DNA of 64,000 nucleotides from Aeromonas schubertii (GTDB taxonomy: Bacteria > Pseudomonadota > Gammaproteobacteria > Enterobacterales > Aeromonadaceae): NCBI RefSeq assembly GCF_000820105.1, contig NZ_CDDB01000017.1, positions 27,248 to 91,247 of the forward strand. The letters run 5' to 3'. Position 1 is the first letter of the stretch. Every line of letters starts with the position of its first letter. Below the pieces are notes generated by a model, which saw only the letters and a list, made by a program, of their open reading frames with translations, was not told the DNA's origin and did not search any database. Made by a program: the position numbers and the translations under genes. Below, piece by piece: positions 43,869 to 52,966 of the stretch.

Positions 43869-44660
43869 ATGAAAGCATGGTGGTTGATGGTTCTGGCGGT
43901 GACCTGTGTCGAGGCCAACACCCGGGTCGAGATCTTGACGGACTCCAGTTATGCCCCTTACTCCTGGCAGGAGGGCCAGGAGGCACGTGGCATTTATCCC
44001 GACATAGTGCGGGAAGTGGCCAAGGCGATGCCCGAGTTTGAACTGGTACTCAAGCCCGTGCCCTGGCGCCGGGCTCTTAGCATGGTGGAACAGGGCAAGG
44101 CCTTTGCCGTGCTGCCCCCCTATTACAATCAGGAGGAACGCCCCTGGATCTGGCCCTACTCCCAACCCCTGCTCGACGAGGAGGTGGTGGTGCTCTGTAG
44201 CGACAAGCTCGCCAGCAACACCGACGAGGCTCGCTTTCCCGACGACTATTTCGGCCTGCGTTTTGGCATGAATGCGGGCTTTGCCATCGGAGGAAAAGCC
44301 TTCTGGGAGGCGGTCTCTGCCGGCAAAATTGAGCAGGAAGAGGCCAAGAGCAACCGTGAGAATTTGCTCAAGATCCTGCGTGGTCGGGTCGATTGCACCA
44401 TCAATGACAAGCTCTCTCTGCTGGCCGAGATGCTGACCATGATAAAGGATGGCCACCTCGCCCTCGAAGACATGGGTCGCCTGCGCCAGGGCCCGGTGGT
44501 AACCCGTGAACAGGGCTTTCTGGGCTATGCGGCCAACGACAAGGCCTTTCCCTTCAAGGAGCAGTTTGTGAAGCAGTTTGATCGCGCCCTGCACCAGTTG
44601 CGCCAGCAAGACGGCATCAACCGCATCGTGGAGAGCCATGTGGGAAAGTCCCAACGCTGA
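43869..44660 (+). CDS. periplasmic solute-binding protein, SBP_bac_3 family
   Basis: A 263-residue secreted protein with a short signal peptide (about 1-16) and a venus-flytrap fold: VEILTDSSYAPYSWQEGQE at the start, VPWRRALSMVEQGKAFAVLP and a second-lobe LRFGMNAGFAIGG. GAGGAGG lies 6 bases upstream. No permease or ATPase accompanies it. Such orphan receptors often resemble the periplasmic modules of chemoreceptors and BvgS kinases; it lies 132 bases before cheV. Ligand unknown, probably an amino acid. Confidence 0.8.
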   Translation: MKAWWLMVLAVTCVEANTRVEILTDSSYAPYSWQEGQEARGIYPDIVREVAKAMPEFELVLKPVPWRRALSMVEQGKAFAVLPPYYNQEERPWIWPYSQPLLDEEVVVLCSDKLASNTDEARFPDDYFGLRFGMNAGFAIGGKAFWEAVSAGKIEQEEAKSNRENLLKILRGRVDCTINDKLSLLAEMLTMIKDGHLALEDMGRLRQGPVVTREQGFLGYAANDKAFPFKEQFVKQFDRALHQLRQQDGINRIVESHVGKSQR

Positions 44661-44792
44661 GGCCGGCTCCGGAAAAGCCCCAGCAAACACCATTGTCTCC
44701 GGATAACACTTTTGAGAGAGCACCCGCCCCATGACTCCTTTTTTTCGTTATGCTAGGAGCGCCCTCTCTCCTATCTACTCGGGATATCAACC

Positions 44793-45695
44793 ATGAAGAG
44801 CAAGGCGAACCAGTCGCAAGGGATGCTGCTTTTCCGACTCACCCGGCAACAGCTGTTTGCCATCGGCACCCTCAAGGTCAAAGAGATTGTGCCCTACACA
44901 CCGTTGACCGCCATACCCAAGAGCCATTCGACCGTGCTCGGCGCCGTCAGCCTGCGCGGCCATACCCTGCCCATCATCGACATGGCCAAGGCGGTGGGCT
45001 ATCAACCGCTCCGGCAAGAGGAGTTCAAGGATTGTTTCATCATCATCACCGACTGCCGTCGCACCCTGGTCGGTTTTCTGGTGCGGGGCATAGAGCGGAT
45101 CGGCGAGTGCAACTGGCGCGATATCACGCCACCACCGGCGAGCCTTGGGCATAACATCTTCGTCACCGGCGTCACCCGTATTGGCGAGCAACTGGTGCAA
45201 CTGCTCGACGTGGAGCTGATCCTCTCCCGGGTCTTCCCCGATGCCCCCGACCACCTCTATCCCCTGCTCACCGATGTGCAGCGGGAGATCCTCAAGCCCA
45301 TGCAGATCCTGATGGTGGATGACTCGGCGGCGGCCCGTAAGCAGCTGATGGTCGCCCTCGACTATATCAACATCCCCTATCGGGTCTGCGGTAATGGACA
45401 GGATGCCCTCAACCTGATGCAGGAGGCCGCCAGTCAGGGGGCTCCCATCGACATCCTGGTGAGCGATATAGAGATGCCCGGGCTCGATGGTTATGAGCTC
45501 TCCTTCGAGGTACAAAACGATGCCCGCCTCGCCGGGGCCTACATCATTCTGCACACCTCCCTCTCGAGCGAGATCAGCGTAGAGCGAGCCCATCAGGTAG
45601 GGGCTCACGAGGCGCTCACCAAGTTTGAGGCCAACGAGCTGATCCAGGCCATGCTGCGCGGCGCCGAACATCACAAGACGCTGGTCGGACAATGA
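44793..45695 (+). CDS. cheV: chemotaxis coupling protein CheV
   Basis: A 300-residue fusion of a CheW domain (about 10-155, with LRGHTLPIIDMAKAVGY) and a receiver (about 172-295) with MVDDSAAARKQL and phosphoacceptor Asp in ILVSDIEMPGLDG (about 225). It links receptors to CheA and can adapt by phosphorylation. The first stop base overlaps yheT (ATGATAA). No other che gene is nearby. Confidence 0.93.
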   Translation: MKSKANQSQGMLLFRLTRQQLFAIGTLKVKEIVPYTPLTAIPKSHSTVLGAVSLRGHTLPIIDMAKAVGYQPLRQEEFKDCFIIITDCRRTLVGFLVRGIERIGECNWRDITPPPASLGHNIFVTGVTRIGEQLVQLLDVELILSRVFPDAPDHLYPLLTDVQREILKPMQILMVDDSAAARKQLMVALDYINIPYRVCGNGQDALNLMQEAASQGAPIDILVSDIEMPGLDGYELSFEVQNDARLAGAYIILHTSLSSEISVERAHQVGAHEALTKFEANELIQAMLRGAEHHKTLVGQ

Positions 45696-46663
45696 TAATA
45701 GAGAGTCGCTTCCGGGCCCCCTGGTGGGCCCTCAATCCTCATCTGCAAACCATCTTACCCAAGTGGCTGCGCCGGATGCCGGCCCGCTTCATCGCCGAGC
45801 GCTTCGAGCTGAGCGACGGAGACTTCGTCGATCTCGCCTGGAGCGGAGCTGTCACCCCCGACAATCGTCCTCTGATCGTGGTCTTTCACGGCCTGGAGGG
45901 GAGCATCCACTCCCACTACGCCAAGGGGCTGTTCACCCATCTGCAGCAACAGGGAAGGGAAGCCGTCTTGATGCACTTTCGCGGCTGCAGTGGTGAACCC
46001 AACCGCCATCTCGAGGCCTACCACTCGGGCGCCATCCGGGATGCCCAGGAGCTCATCGCCGAGCTGAGCCGCCGCTTTGCGGGCAAGCCGTTGATCGCCA
46101 TCGGTTTCTCCCTGGGGGGGAACATGTTGGTCAACCTGCTGGCTCGTGCCTGCCCGGCGGCACTGACCGCGGCCGTAGTGGTCTCGGCCCCGCTGCAATT
46201 GGAGAGCTGCGCCGATCGCGTCAACCAGGGCTTCTCCAGGGTCTATCAGACCTACCTGCTGCGCACCATGCGCCGCAATCTGCTGAGCAAGATCCGGCAG
46301 CAGCAGAGGGCGAGCGAGCGCTGGCAACCGAAACAGGTGGAACAGATCGCCACCCTGCGCGACTTCGACGAGCGGGTCACCGCCCCCCTGCACGGTTTCG
46401 AGAGCGCCAGCCACTACTACCAGCGTTGCTCTGGCCTGCCACTGCTGGCCCAGATTCCCATTCCCACCCTTATCCTCCACGCCGCCGACGACCCCTTCAT
46501 GTCACAGAGCGTGATCCCGCGCCCGGAGCAACTCTCTCCCCTGGTGCGCTACGAGCTGAGCCGACGCGGCGGCCACGTGGGCTTCCTGCACGGTACCCCA
46601 TGGCGTCCGCGTTTCTGGCTCGACGAGCGGATCGACCAATGGCTGCAAGAGGTCATGCCCTAA
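45692..46663 (+). CDS. yheT: alpha/beta hydrolase YheT
   Basis: A 323-residue hydrolase of the YheT/ABHD1 group. It has the N-terminal [20 protein letters not shown], oxyanion-region VFHGLEGS, nucleophile elbow GFSLGGNM (Ser about 147), the late Asp in LHAADDPFM and a final His in [10 protein letters not shown]. The catalytic triad appears complete. Substrate unknown, probably a lipid or ester. Overlaps cheV by 4 bases and is followed by yheU and prkB as in E. coli. Confidence 0.93.
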   Translation: MIIESRFRAPWWALNPHLQTILPKWLRRMPARFIAERFELSDGDFVDLAWSGAVTPDNRPLIVVFHGLEGSIHSHYAKGLFTHLQQQGREAVLMHFRGCSGEPNRHLEAYHSGAIRDAQELIAELSRRFAGKPLIAIGFSLGGNMLVNLLARACPAALTAAVVVSAPLQLESCADRVNQGFSRVYQTYLLRTMRRNLLSKIRQQQRASERWQPKQVEQIATLRDFDERVTAPLHGFESASHYYQRCSGLPLLAQIPIPTLILHAADDPFMSQSVIPRPEQLSPLVRYELSRRGGHVGFLHGTPWRPRFWLDERIDQWLQEVMP

Positions 46664-46699
46664 AAAGGGGTTGCAGAGCCCAACGTGCAGGGCACAATA

Positions 46700-46719
46700 G
46701 GCCCTCTTTTCAGAGGGCC
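46700..46719 (+). promoter_or_regulatory. stem-loop overlapping the yheU ribosome site
   Basis: GGCCCTC (46700-46706) pairs with GAGGGCC (46713-46719). The 3' arm contains most of AGAGGG, the only Shine-Dalgarno-like sequence before the ATG at 46726. Translation may therefore be restrained unless the hairpin opens. Confidence 0.45.
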
Positions 46720-46725
46720 CCTTCC

Positions 46726-46950
46726 ATGATCATCCCCTGGCAGGCCATAGAGGCCGATACCCTGCACAACCTGATCGAATCGTTCGTGCTGCGCGAGGGC
46801 ACCGACTACGGGGAGGCGGAAGCCAGCCTGGAGGAGAAGGTGGCCGCGGTACGCCTGCAGCTCGAGAGCGGCAGTGCCGTCGTCGTCTACAGCGAACTGC
46901 ACGAGAGCGTGGACATCATCCCGCGAGATCGCTTCCCCCGGGAGGCTTGA
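46726..46950 (+). CDS. yheU: YheU family (UPF0270) protein
   Basis: A 74-residue protein beginning [20 protein letters not shown], with [10 protein letters not shown] and the closing [11 protein letters not shown] typical of UPF0270. It sits between yheT and prkB as in enterics. Function unknown. Confidence 0.93.
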   Translation: MIIPWQAIEADTLHNLIESFVLREGTDYGEAEASLEEKVAAVRLQLESGSAVVVYSELHESVDIIPRDRFPREA

Positions 46951-47003
46951 CCGCTTTCCCATCGGCCCCGTATAACGGAGATTATCAAGGAAGAGGACTC
47001 CCC

Positions 47004-47873
47004 ATGTCGGCCAAACACCCCATCATCGCCGTGACCGGCTCCTCCGGTGCCGGAACCTCCACCTCCACCATCGCCTTTCGCTCCATGTTTCATCAGCTGG
47101 GCTACAAGGCGGCCGTGGTGGAGGGGGACAGCTTTCACCGCTACACCCGCCCCGAGATGGATGTCGCCATTCGCCGGGCCCGGGAGCAGGGGCGTCACAT
47201 CAGCTACTTCGGCCCGGAGGCCAACGACTTCGCCCTGCTCGAGCAGTTCTTTCAAGAGTACGGCCAGAGTGGACAGGGACAATACCGACGCTATCTGCAC
47301 ACCTTCGACGAGGCGGTGCCCTTCAACCAGATGCCGGGGACCTTCACCCCCTGGCAGACCCTGCCCGACGAGACGGACCTGCTCTTCTACGAGGGACTGC
47401 ACGGGGGCGTGGTCACCGACGAGCACAACGTGGCCCGCCATGTGGACTTTCTCATCGGCGTGGTGCCCATCGTCAACCTGGAGTGGATCCAGAAGCTGGT
47501 ACGCGATACCTCGGAGCGCGGCCATTCGCGGGAGGCGGTGACCGACTCCATCGTCCGATCCATGGATGACTATATCAATTTCATCACCCCCCAGTTCTCC
47601 CGCACCCATATCAACTTTCAGCGAGTCCCCACGGTCGACACCTCCAACCCCTTCAGCGCCAAGGTGATCCCGAGCCTGGACGAGAGCATGCTGGTGATCC
47701 GTTTTCGCGGCATCAAGAACGTGGACTTCCCCTACCTGCTCTCCATGATCGATGGCAGCTTCATGTCCCGCCTCAACACCATAGTGGTGCCGGGGGGCAA
47801 GATGGGCTTTGCCATGGAGCTGATCCTGCGGCCCTTGATCCAGCAGTTGCTGGAGACAGGCAAAATCACCTGA
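47004..47873 (+). CDS. prkB: phosphoribulokinase-family protein PrkB
   Basis: A 289-residue kinase with P-loop TGSSGAGTST (about 12-21), VVEGDSFHRYTRPEMD and the LLFYEGLHGG walker-like segment. It is of the non-photosynthetic PrkB group found beside crp in enterics. No RuBisCO is present, so the natural substrate is unclear. ATG 47004 has AAGAGG 8-9 bases upstream. Confidence 0.92.
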   Translation: MSAKHPIIAVTGSSGAGTSTSTIAFRSMFHQLGYKAAVVEGDSFHRYTRPEMDVAIRRAREQGRHISYFGPEANDFALLEQFFQEYGQSGQGQYRRYLHTFDEAVPFNQMPGTFTPWQTLPDETDLLFYEGLHGGVVTDEHNVARHVDFLIGVVPIVNLEWIQKLVRDTSERGHSREAVTDSIVRSMDDYINFITPQFSRTHINFQRVPTVDTSNPFSAKVIPSLDESMLVIRFRGIKNVDFPYLLSMIDGSFMSRLNTIVVPGGKMGFAMELILRPLIQQLLETGKIT

Positions 47874-47889
47874 CACCGGGAGTCTTGTC

Positions 47890-48420
47890 ATGCGCACTCT
47901 GCTTCTGCTCTTTCCCCTGCTATTGGCCGGTTGCAGCACGGGGCCGGCCAGCATTCCCCCCTCCACCGGAACCCTGGTGGTCAAACCCGCCGTCAGCTGG
48001 CCCTATGGGCAGCCGGTGCGCTTTGCCATGGCCGAGCAGTACCAGTACGCGGGAACCAGTGCCGAGAGCTGGCTGACGCCGGTGCAGGAGGCGGTCGTTC
48101 GGGGTCTCAAGGAGCGCGGCTGGCAGCCGGATAGCCTGGATCGGGCCGACGTGCTGGTGGCAATCGGCGTCGCCGGCGCCGCCGACATCTCGAATGGGGA
48201 GATCTTCAGCCGGCTTGGAATGACACCGGGACAGATCACAGATCAGGCACGGCGAGCCGGTACCCTGGCCGTGGTGCTGCTCGACAGCCAGAGCGAGAAG
48301 CCGGTGTGGAGTGCCTCCATGCAGCTGGAGGTAGGAAGCCGCATTCCCGATGAGGAGCGCGCCCGCTTCAGCCAGCGTTGGATAAACCAGATGCTGGCAT
48401 CCCTGCCGGGCGGCCAATAA
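47890..48420 (+). CDS. DUF4136-like lipoprotein
   Basis: A 176-residue lipoprotein with lipobox LLAGC (Cys about 15). A Pro/Ser/Thr linker is followed by an alpha/beta domain with LTPVQEAVVRGLKERGWQPD and ADVLVAIGVAGAADIS. The pattern resembles DUF4136 but the match is by eye. It begins 16 bases after prkB, so it is probably cotranscribed. Confidence 0.7.
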   Translation: MRTLLLLFPLLLAGCSTGPASIPPSTGTLVVKPAVSWPYGQPVRFAMAEQYQYAGTSAESWLTPVQEAVVRGLKERGWQPDSLDRADVLVAIGVAGAADISNGEIFSRLGMTPGQITDQARRAGTLAVVLLDSQSEKPVWSASMQLEVGSRIPDEERARFSQRWINQMLASLPGGQ

Positions 48421-48422
48421 CA

Positions 48423-48448
48423 ACATGGCCTGCATCGGCAGGCCATGT
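48423..48448. terminator. bidirectional hairpin between convergent lipoprotein genes
   Basis: ACATGGCCTGC (48423-48433) pairs with GCAGGCCATGT (48438-48448) around ATCG, an 11-bp perfect stem directly after the stop. T-runs are absent on both sides, so termination would be weak or protein-assisted. Confidence 0.5.
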
Positions 48449-48467
48449 CGCTACACACAACGGCGCG

Positions 48468-48770
48468 TTATGGCTGACGGCAGGTGAGCACTGTCGCCCC
48501 CTGCTGGGCGAGGGTCGCCTGCTTGTCCTTCACCCACAGCTCGGTCAGACCAAAGCTGTAGCGATCACCCTGCTGCTCGGAGCTCTCGGCCAGCAGCAGC
48601 TTGTACCACACCTCTCCCTGCTCAAACTGCACGGTCTGGGCCTGACGGTCGAAGGCGATGGACAGGGCCTGCTCGCCACACTGGTACTGCACCTGCTCAT
48701 ACCGGGTCGGCTGGGGAGAACTGCAGGCGGCCAGTCCCAACACGGGCAACAGCATCATCACTCTTTTCAT
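48468..48770 (-). CDS. mliC: MliC-family lysozyme-inhibitor lipoprotein
   Basis: A 100-residue lipoprotein (lipobox LGLAAC). The mature part follows the MliC pattern: Cys in VQYQCGEQALSIAF, a central GDRYSFGLTELWVKDKQATL and a final Cys in VLTCRQP, which form the family disulfide. MliC proteins protect peptidoglycan from C-type lysozyme. GGAAGAG precedes the ATG; the gene lies 43 bases after yhfA on the same strand. Confidence 0.8.
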   Translation of the reverse strand: MKRVMMLLPVLGLAACSSPQPTRYEQVQYQCGEQALSIAFDRQAQTVQFEQGEVWYKLLLAESSEQQGDRYSFGLTELWVKDKQATLAQQGATVLTCRQP

Positions 48771-48813
48771 CTGCTCTTCCTTCTTGTTGTGTGTAAATCC
48801 GTTGCTCCCGCGC

Positions 48814-49218
48814 TCAGGCGGCCACGATGCGATAACCGTGAGTGATCTCGACCGATTTTTCCAGCATCAGCGAGACAGAGCAGTACTTCTCCATGGAGAG
48901 ATCGACGGCGCGGGCCACCTGCTTCTCGGCCAGCTCCTGACCGGTGACCACAAACTCCAGATGGATCTTCTTGAACACCCGCGGCGCGCTCTCGGCCCGC
49001 ACGGTGTCAATGTTGACCTTGCAGCCAGTCACCGCCTGGCGCCCCTTCTCCAGAATAGAGACCACGTCGATGGAGCTGCAGCCACCGATGGCCATCAGCA
49101 CCAGCTCCATGGGGCTCGGCCCCTCGCCCGGGTTGGCCCCATCGAGCACGATGCGGTGGCCCGAATCGCTGACCCCTTCAAATTTCATGCCCTCGACCCA
49201 GGTCACTTCCCCTTTCAT
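48814..49218 (-). CDS. yhfA: OsmC-family protein YhfA
   Basis: A 134-residue OsmC/Ohr-fold protein. The catalytic-type Cys of GGCSSIDVVSILEKGR and the second Cys in MEKYCSVSLMLEKS are both present. It lies divergently beside crp, as in E. coli. Start at ATG 49218 has GGAAGAGAG upstream; a longer frame would run into the crp control region. Probably a thiol-dependent peroxidase-like protein; substrate unknown. Confidence 0.92.
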   Translation of the reverse strand: MKGEVTWVEGMKFEGVSDSGHRIVLDGANPGEGPSPMELVLMAIGGCSSIDVVSILEKGRQAVTGCKVNIDTVRAESAPRVFKKIHLEFVVTGQELAEKQVARAVDLSMEKYCSVSLMLEKSVEITHGYRIVAA

Positions 49219-49359
49219 CTCTCTCTTCCTCTGGATAGCAATAATGTGATCCGTAGCATACCACTCTCCCATGGCCCGCACTTAGTGGCGTGTAAATAGA
49301 TCAAAATCAACACCTCCGGCCAGTGGAGTTCCTAGAATGCCCTGCACTGGCGGCAAGCC

Positions 49360-49388
49360 TTGTCTCTATGGGCAAAGGCTCTTATGCT
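49360..49388 (+). promoter_or_regulatory. candidate crp promoter
   Basis: TTGTCT (49360-49365) and TATGCT (49383-49388) are 17 bases apart, each four of six to consensus. It predicts a start near 49395 and a leader of about 75 bases. No perfect CRP site is seen in the 251-base yhfA-crp gap, so the E. coli style of autoregulation is not evident. Confidence 0.5.
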
Positions 49389-49469
49389 ACTGCCACTTAT
49401 AAACAAGGAATGGCAAGCGTGGCACCTTGCCGGGACTTAGAAGTCCAGATAATCAACAGAGGAATACTC

Positions 49470-50108
49470 ATGGCTATTGGCAAACCGCAAAGCGATCCCA
49501 CTCTCGAATGGTTCCTGTCGCATTGCCATATTCACAAGTACCCGGCGAAGAGCACCCTGATCCATGCGGGCGAGAAGGCTGAGACCCTCTATTACATCGT
49601 CAAGGGGACAGTGGCCGTTCTGATCAAGGATGACGAGGGCAAGGAGATGATCCTCTCCTACCTCAACCAAGGAGACTTCATCGGCGAGATGGGCCTGTTC
49701 GAAGAGAACGAGAGCCCCGAGCGGACCGCCTGGGTGCGCGCCAAAGGCTCCTGCGAAGTGGCCGAGATCTCCTACAAGAAATTCCGCCAGCTGATCCAGG
49801 TCAACCCCGAGATCCTGATGCGCCTCTCCGGCCAGATGGCCAAGCGCCTGCAGCACACCAGCCAGAAAGTGGGTAACCTCGCCTTCCTCGACGTGACCGG
49901 TCGCATCGCCCAGACCCTGCTCAACCTGGCCCGCCAGCCGGACGCCATGACCCACCCGGATGGCATGCAGATCAAGATCACCCGTCAGGAGATCGGCCAG
50001 ATCGTCGGCTGCTCCCGCGAGACCGTTGGCCGCATCCTGAAGATGCTCGAGGAGCAAGACCTCATCTCCGCCCACGGCAAGACCATCGTCGTCTTCGGCA
50101 CCCGCTGA
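49470..50108 (+). CDS. crp: cAMP receptor protein CRP
   Basis: A 212-residue global regulator. The N-terminal cyclic-nucleotide domain carries the cAMP phosphate cassette [14 protein letters not shown] with the following RTAWVRAK. A dimer helix and the C-terminal helix-turn-helix [20 protein letters not shown] are essentially the enteric sequence, so the TGTGA-N6-TCACA consensus should hold. ATG 49470 with AGAGGA 6-7 bases upstream gives the standard length. It probably controls the site at 3171-3186 among many others. Confidence 0.98.
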   Translation: MAIGKPQSDPTLEWFLSHCHIHKYPAKSTLIHAGEKAETLYYIVKGTVAVLIKDDEGKEMILSYLNQGDFIGEMGLFEENESPERTAWVRAKGSCEVAEISYKKFRQLIQVNPEILMRLSGQMAKRLQHTSQKVGNLAFLDVTGRIAQTLLNLARQPDAMTHPDGMQIKITRQEIGQIVGCSRETVGRILKMLEEQDLISAHGKTIVVFGTR

Positions 50109-50125
50109 GCCTGACACCGAATAAC

Positions 50126-50151
50126 GGGCTGCCCTCTCGGCAGCCCTTTTT
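50126..50151 (+). terminator. terminator of crp
   Basis: GGGCTGCC (50126-50133) and GGCAGCCC (50139-50146) pair around CTCTC, followed by five T. Its T-run nearly touches the next gene, whose ATG is at 50165. Confidence 0.92.
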
Positions 50152-50164
50152 GTTGGATGATCCC

Positions 50165-50965
50165 ATGCACCTGCAATGCCCCTTCTGCCGAGCCCCCCTC
50201 CATCGCCACACCCCCTCCGGGGGCGCCTACTGCGATAACAAGCACCACTTCGACAAGGCCCCTGAGGGCTACCTCGACCTCATCCCCGGCAAGCACTCCC
50301 CCAAGGAGGGCGAGAGCCGAGCCCTGATGCGCGCCCGTCGCCACTGGCTCGAGCAGGGCGCCCTCTCCCCCCTGGCCGATGCCCTAGCCGCCCTGCTGCC
50401 GGCCGAAGCCGGTGAGCTGATCGTGCTGGGTGCCGGTGAGGGTTATCTCTGTCGTGCCCTGGCCGAGCGCCGGCCAGAGTGGCAACTGAGCGGCCTCGAG
50501 CGCGCCAAAAACGCCATCTTCGCCGCCGCCAAGGCGCAGCCCGGTGCCGAATTGGTGCTGGCCGATCCCCTTCACCCGCCGCTGCAGCCCGGGCTGGCTC
50601 ACGCCCTGCTGCTCGAGGCCGGTCACAAGAGCCGTCCCGCCGACCTGGCCCCCCTGCTCGCCCCCGGCGGCTTCTTGCTGCTGGTCAGCCAGGGCCCGCG
50701 CCACCACTGGCAATTGCGCAGCCACATCAACCCGGATGCCAAAGAGCACCCGGCTGCCTGGCCAAGCGTCGCCCCCCTCACCGAGCTGGCCCGCCAGCGC
50801 TGCCACTTCGACGTCGCCATGGATGCCGAGACGCGCGAGCTGATGCTGGCCACCAGCCCGCTGGCCTGGCGTGCCAACAACGCGGTGCGCCACGGCTACC
50901 AGCAGCAGGGAGATGAGCGCCTCGAGCACGACTACCTGCTCACCCTGTGGCAGCGGCCGCACTGA
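50165..50965 (+). CDS. rlmA: 23S rRNA (guanine-745-N1) methyltransferase RlmA
   Basis: A 266-residue enzyme. The N-terminal zinc site CPFCRAPL with YCDNKHHFD is the RlmA signature; YLDLIPGKHSPKEGES follows, then a Rossmann SAM domain (LIVLGAGEGYLCRAL). It methylates G745 in helix 35 of 23S rRNA. ATG 50165 lies only 14 bases past the crp terminator T-run, with a weak GGATGA site. Confidence 0.93.
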   Translation: MHLQCPFCRAPLHRHTPSGGAYCDNKHHFDKAPEGYLDLIPGKHSPKEGESRALMRARRHWLEQGALSPLADALAALLPAEAGELIVLGAGEGYLCRALAERRPEWQLSGLERAKNAIFAAAKAQPGAELVLADPLHPPLQPGLAHALLLEAGHKSRPADLAPLLAPGGFLLLVSQGPRHHWQLRSHINPDAKEHPAAWPSVAPLTELARQRCHFDVAMDAETRELMLATSPLAWRANNAVRHGYQQQGDERLEHDYLLTLWQRPH

Positions 50966-50978
50966 GGCCCGCAAAGCA

Positions 50979-51002
50979 CAACGCCTCCCGAGGGAGGCGT
51001 TG
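50979..51002. terminator. bidirectional hairpin between rlmA and SDR gene
   Basis: CAACGCCTCCC and GGGAGGCGTTG pair around a minimal loop between convergent genes. Only short T-runs flank it, so strength is moderate. Confidence 0.6.
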
Positions 51003-51019
51003 TCATATTGGAGCCGGGC

Positions 51020-51700
51020 TCAGTCGTTGCGACCGATAAAGAGATCGGTCACATGGCAGCTGGTGCGCGAGGCGAGGGCATCGAGCATGTAGGCCGCCGC
51101 GTCCTCGGGAGTCATGAAGCGGCTGGGATCCACGTGATTGCTGTTGTCCCAGAACTCGCTGCGAATGCCGCTCGGATAGAGGTTCACCAGCCGCAGCGGC
51201 CCCCCTCTCAGCTCGGCCCGCAGGGATTCGAGAAAGCCGCGCATGCCCCACTTGGAGGCGCAGTAGAGGCTCTCGTTGGCCTTGCCCACCTGGGCCGCCG
51301 AAGAGAGCACGTTGGCCAGCACCCCGCCCCTGTCGCCGAGCAGACGCACCGTCTGCTGGGCCACCAGTATGGTGGAGATGAGGTTATTCTCGACCACGGA
51401 GCGGATCTGCTCGGCGGTGTAGACGCCGACCGGACCGAACTCCCCCACCCCGGCACAGTGGATCACCATGTCGGGCAGGCCACCCCACTCGGCAGCGGCC
51501 GAGAAGGCCATCTCCACCTCCTCCAGGTGCGAGAGATCGGCGGCGATGCCGATCACCTGCTCCCCGAAGCGCTGCTCCTGTGCCTGTAACTTCTGATGCC
51601 GGCGCCCCATCATGGCTACCCGATGGCCCCTGGCCACCAGTCCGTCGGTCAGTGCCTTGCCAAGGCCGGTACCGGCCCCCGTGACTATGGTGTAACCCAT
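51020..51700 (-). CDS. short-chain dehydrogenase/reductase
   Basis: A 226-residue SDR. It has the cofactor motif TGAGTGLGKAL (about 7-17), NADP-favouring MGRRHQK, NNLIS, catalytic Ser in NVLSSAAQVG and YCASK (Tyr about 150, Lys four later). The protein is on the short side for the family but the active site is complete. It follows the outer-membrane gene by 15 bases on the same strand. Substrate unknown. Confidence 0.85.
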   Translation of the reverse strand: MGYTIVTGAGTGLGKALTDGLVARGHRVAMMGRRHQKLQAQEQRFGEQVIGIAADLSHLEEVEMAFSAAAEWGGLPDMVIHCAGVGEFGPVGVYTAEQIRSVVENNLISTILVAQQTVRLLGDRGGVLANVLSSAAQVGKANESLYCASKWGMRGFLESLRAELRGGPLRLVNLYPSGIRSEFWDNSNHVDPSRFMTPEDAAAYMLDALASRTSCHVTDLFIGRND

Positions 51701-51715
51701 GATGGTACGTCCTTA

Positions 51716-52339
51716 TCAGAAGCTGAATTCGGCACCGACGAACCAGCCATCCACGCTCTGGTCGACGCGGTCGAAGTCCATCTTGGCCTCACGCCAGCCG
51801 GCACGAACCTTGACCGGGGCAGAGGAGAACTTGTAGGCACCGCCGAGACGGTAGTCGTAGTTGTCACCGTCCTCGACACGGGCATCGGCGAAGGCAGAGA
51901 GACCGGTACCCGGCAGCTTGACCTCGGTGGCGGCATAGGCCATCAGCACGTCCTTGTCGTAGGAGTAGTGCAGGGTGTTGAAGTCACCGTCGTAGCGGCG
52001 GCCGGTCAGGCCCAGATCGATCTTGAACAGATCGTTGTTGAACAGGCGATAGTAGAGGCTCAGATCATAGGCCAGCAGATCGTTGTTGAAGGCGCCACCC
52101 GAGCTGCCCATATCGCTCATCTCGAACTTGGCGTTCGGCAGCAGGAAGATGCCGTGCTCGAGCTGCAGGTAGCCGTTCCAGTTGTAGTTGTGGTCATAGC
52201 TGGACCCCACACCGGACACCTGGCCACTGCCCTGGGCATTCCATACGTCGGCACCGGCGGCGAAACGCCAGTCGTTGGCAGCCATGGCGGAGCTGCTCAT
52301 CAGGGCCAGCAGGGAGGCGGCAATCAGGCTCTTGTTCAT
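51716..52339 (-). CDS. TIGR04219-type outer-membrane beta-barrel protein
   Basis: A 207-residue secreted barrel: signal peptide (KSLIAASLLALMSSSAMA), then alternating strands such as GYLQLEHGIFLLPNAKFEMS and VKVRAGWREAKMDFD, ending VGAEFSF with a terminal Phe. This matches the TIGR04219 family of small barrels. Start at ATG 52339 with GGAG about 10 bases upstream. Function unknown. Confidence 0.8.
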   Translation of the reverse strand: MNKSLIAASLLALMSSSAMAANDWRFAAGADVWNAQGSGQVSGVGSSYDHNYNWNGYLQLEHGIFLLPNAKFEMSDMGSSGGAFNNDLLAYDLSLYYRLFNNDLFKIDLGLTGRRYDGDFNTLHYSYDKDVLMAYAATEVKLPGTGLSAFADARVEDGDNYDYRLGGAYKFSSAPVKVRAGWREAKMDFDRVDQSVDGWFVGAEFSF

Positions 52340-52433
52340 TTTCTTATTCTCCATTCTTGGACAGGGAAGCCCCATATTCTACCGCGCCGAAACGGAATAC
52401 CCAGTGACAAACGCTGAACAGCGACCAAATATG

Positions 52434-52877
52434 TCAGTGCTGCATCCCCTTCATGGGCTCGACCCCCCTGACCGGCAGGGAGAGGGTCAGGGTCTGGCCA
52501 TCGTCGAAGGTGAGGGTCAGGGGGAAGGGGGTTGCCTGGCTCAGCACATCGCGCAGCTCGAACAACATCACATGCAGGCCACCCGGCTGCAACTGCACCA
52601 TCCCCCTGGCGGGCACCTCGATAGAGTCCACCTGGCGCATGCGCATCACGCCGTTGTCGTGCAGGTGGGTGTGCAGCTCGGCGCGGGCCACCTCGGGTGA
52701 CGCCGCCGCGACCAGTTTAACCGGCTTATCCCCGTCGTTCTTGAGCATCATGAAGGCGGCGGTGTTGGGTGCCCCGGGGGGAAGCAGACGCACATAACCG
52801 TCGACGGCCTCGACCTTGGCCAGGGCCGGCGCGGCGATCAGGGCGGCGACCAGGGGAAAAAACGCGCGTTTAAACAT
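52434..52877 (-). CDS. PCuAC-type periplasmic copper chaperone
   Basis: A 147-residue secreted protein (signal peptide ending PALA). The copper motif H-M-X10-M-X21-H-X-M region is visible as HTHLHDNGVMRMRQVD and PGGLHVML. These proteins hand Cu(I) to cytochrome oxidase assembly. No Sco gene is adjacent. His-rich end KGMQH could add a ligand. Divergent from the crotonase gene. Confidence 0.88.
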   Translation of the reverse strand: MFKRAFFPLVAALIAAPALAKVEAVDGYVRLLPPGAPNTAAFMMLKNDGDKPVKLVAAASPEVARAELHTHLHDNGVMRMRQVDSIEVPARGMVQLQPGGLHVMLFELRDVLSQATPFPLTLTFDDGQTLTLSLPVRGVEPMKGMQH

Positions 52878-52966
52878 GGTTGAAATCCCTTTATGATGTT
52901 GTTAACGGGGGTAAAGGTTACCCCAACGAGAATCTTTTGCCAGCCCCCGAATTCAAGGAGTGGGAG

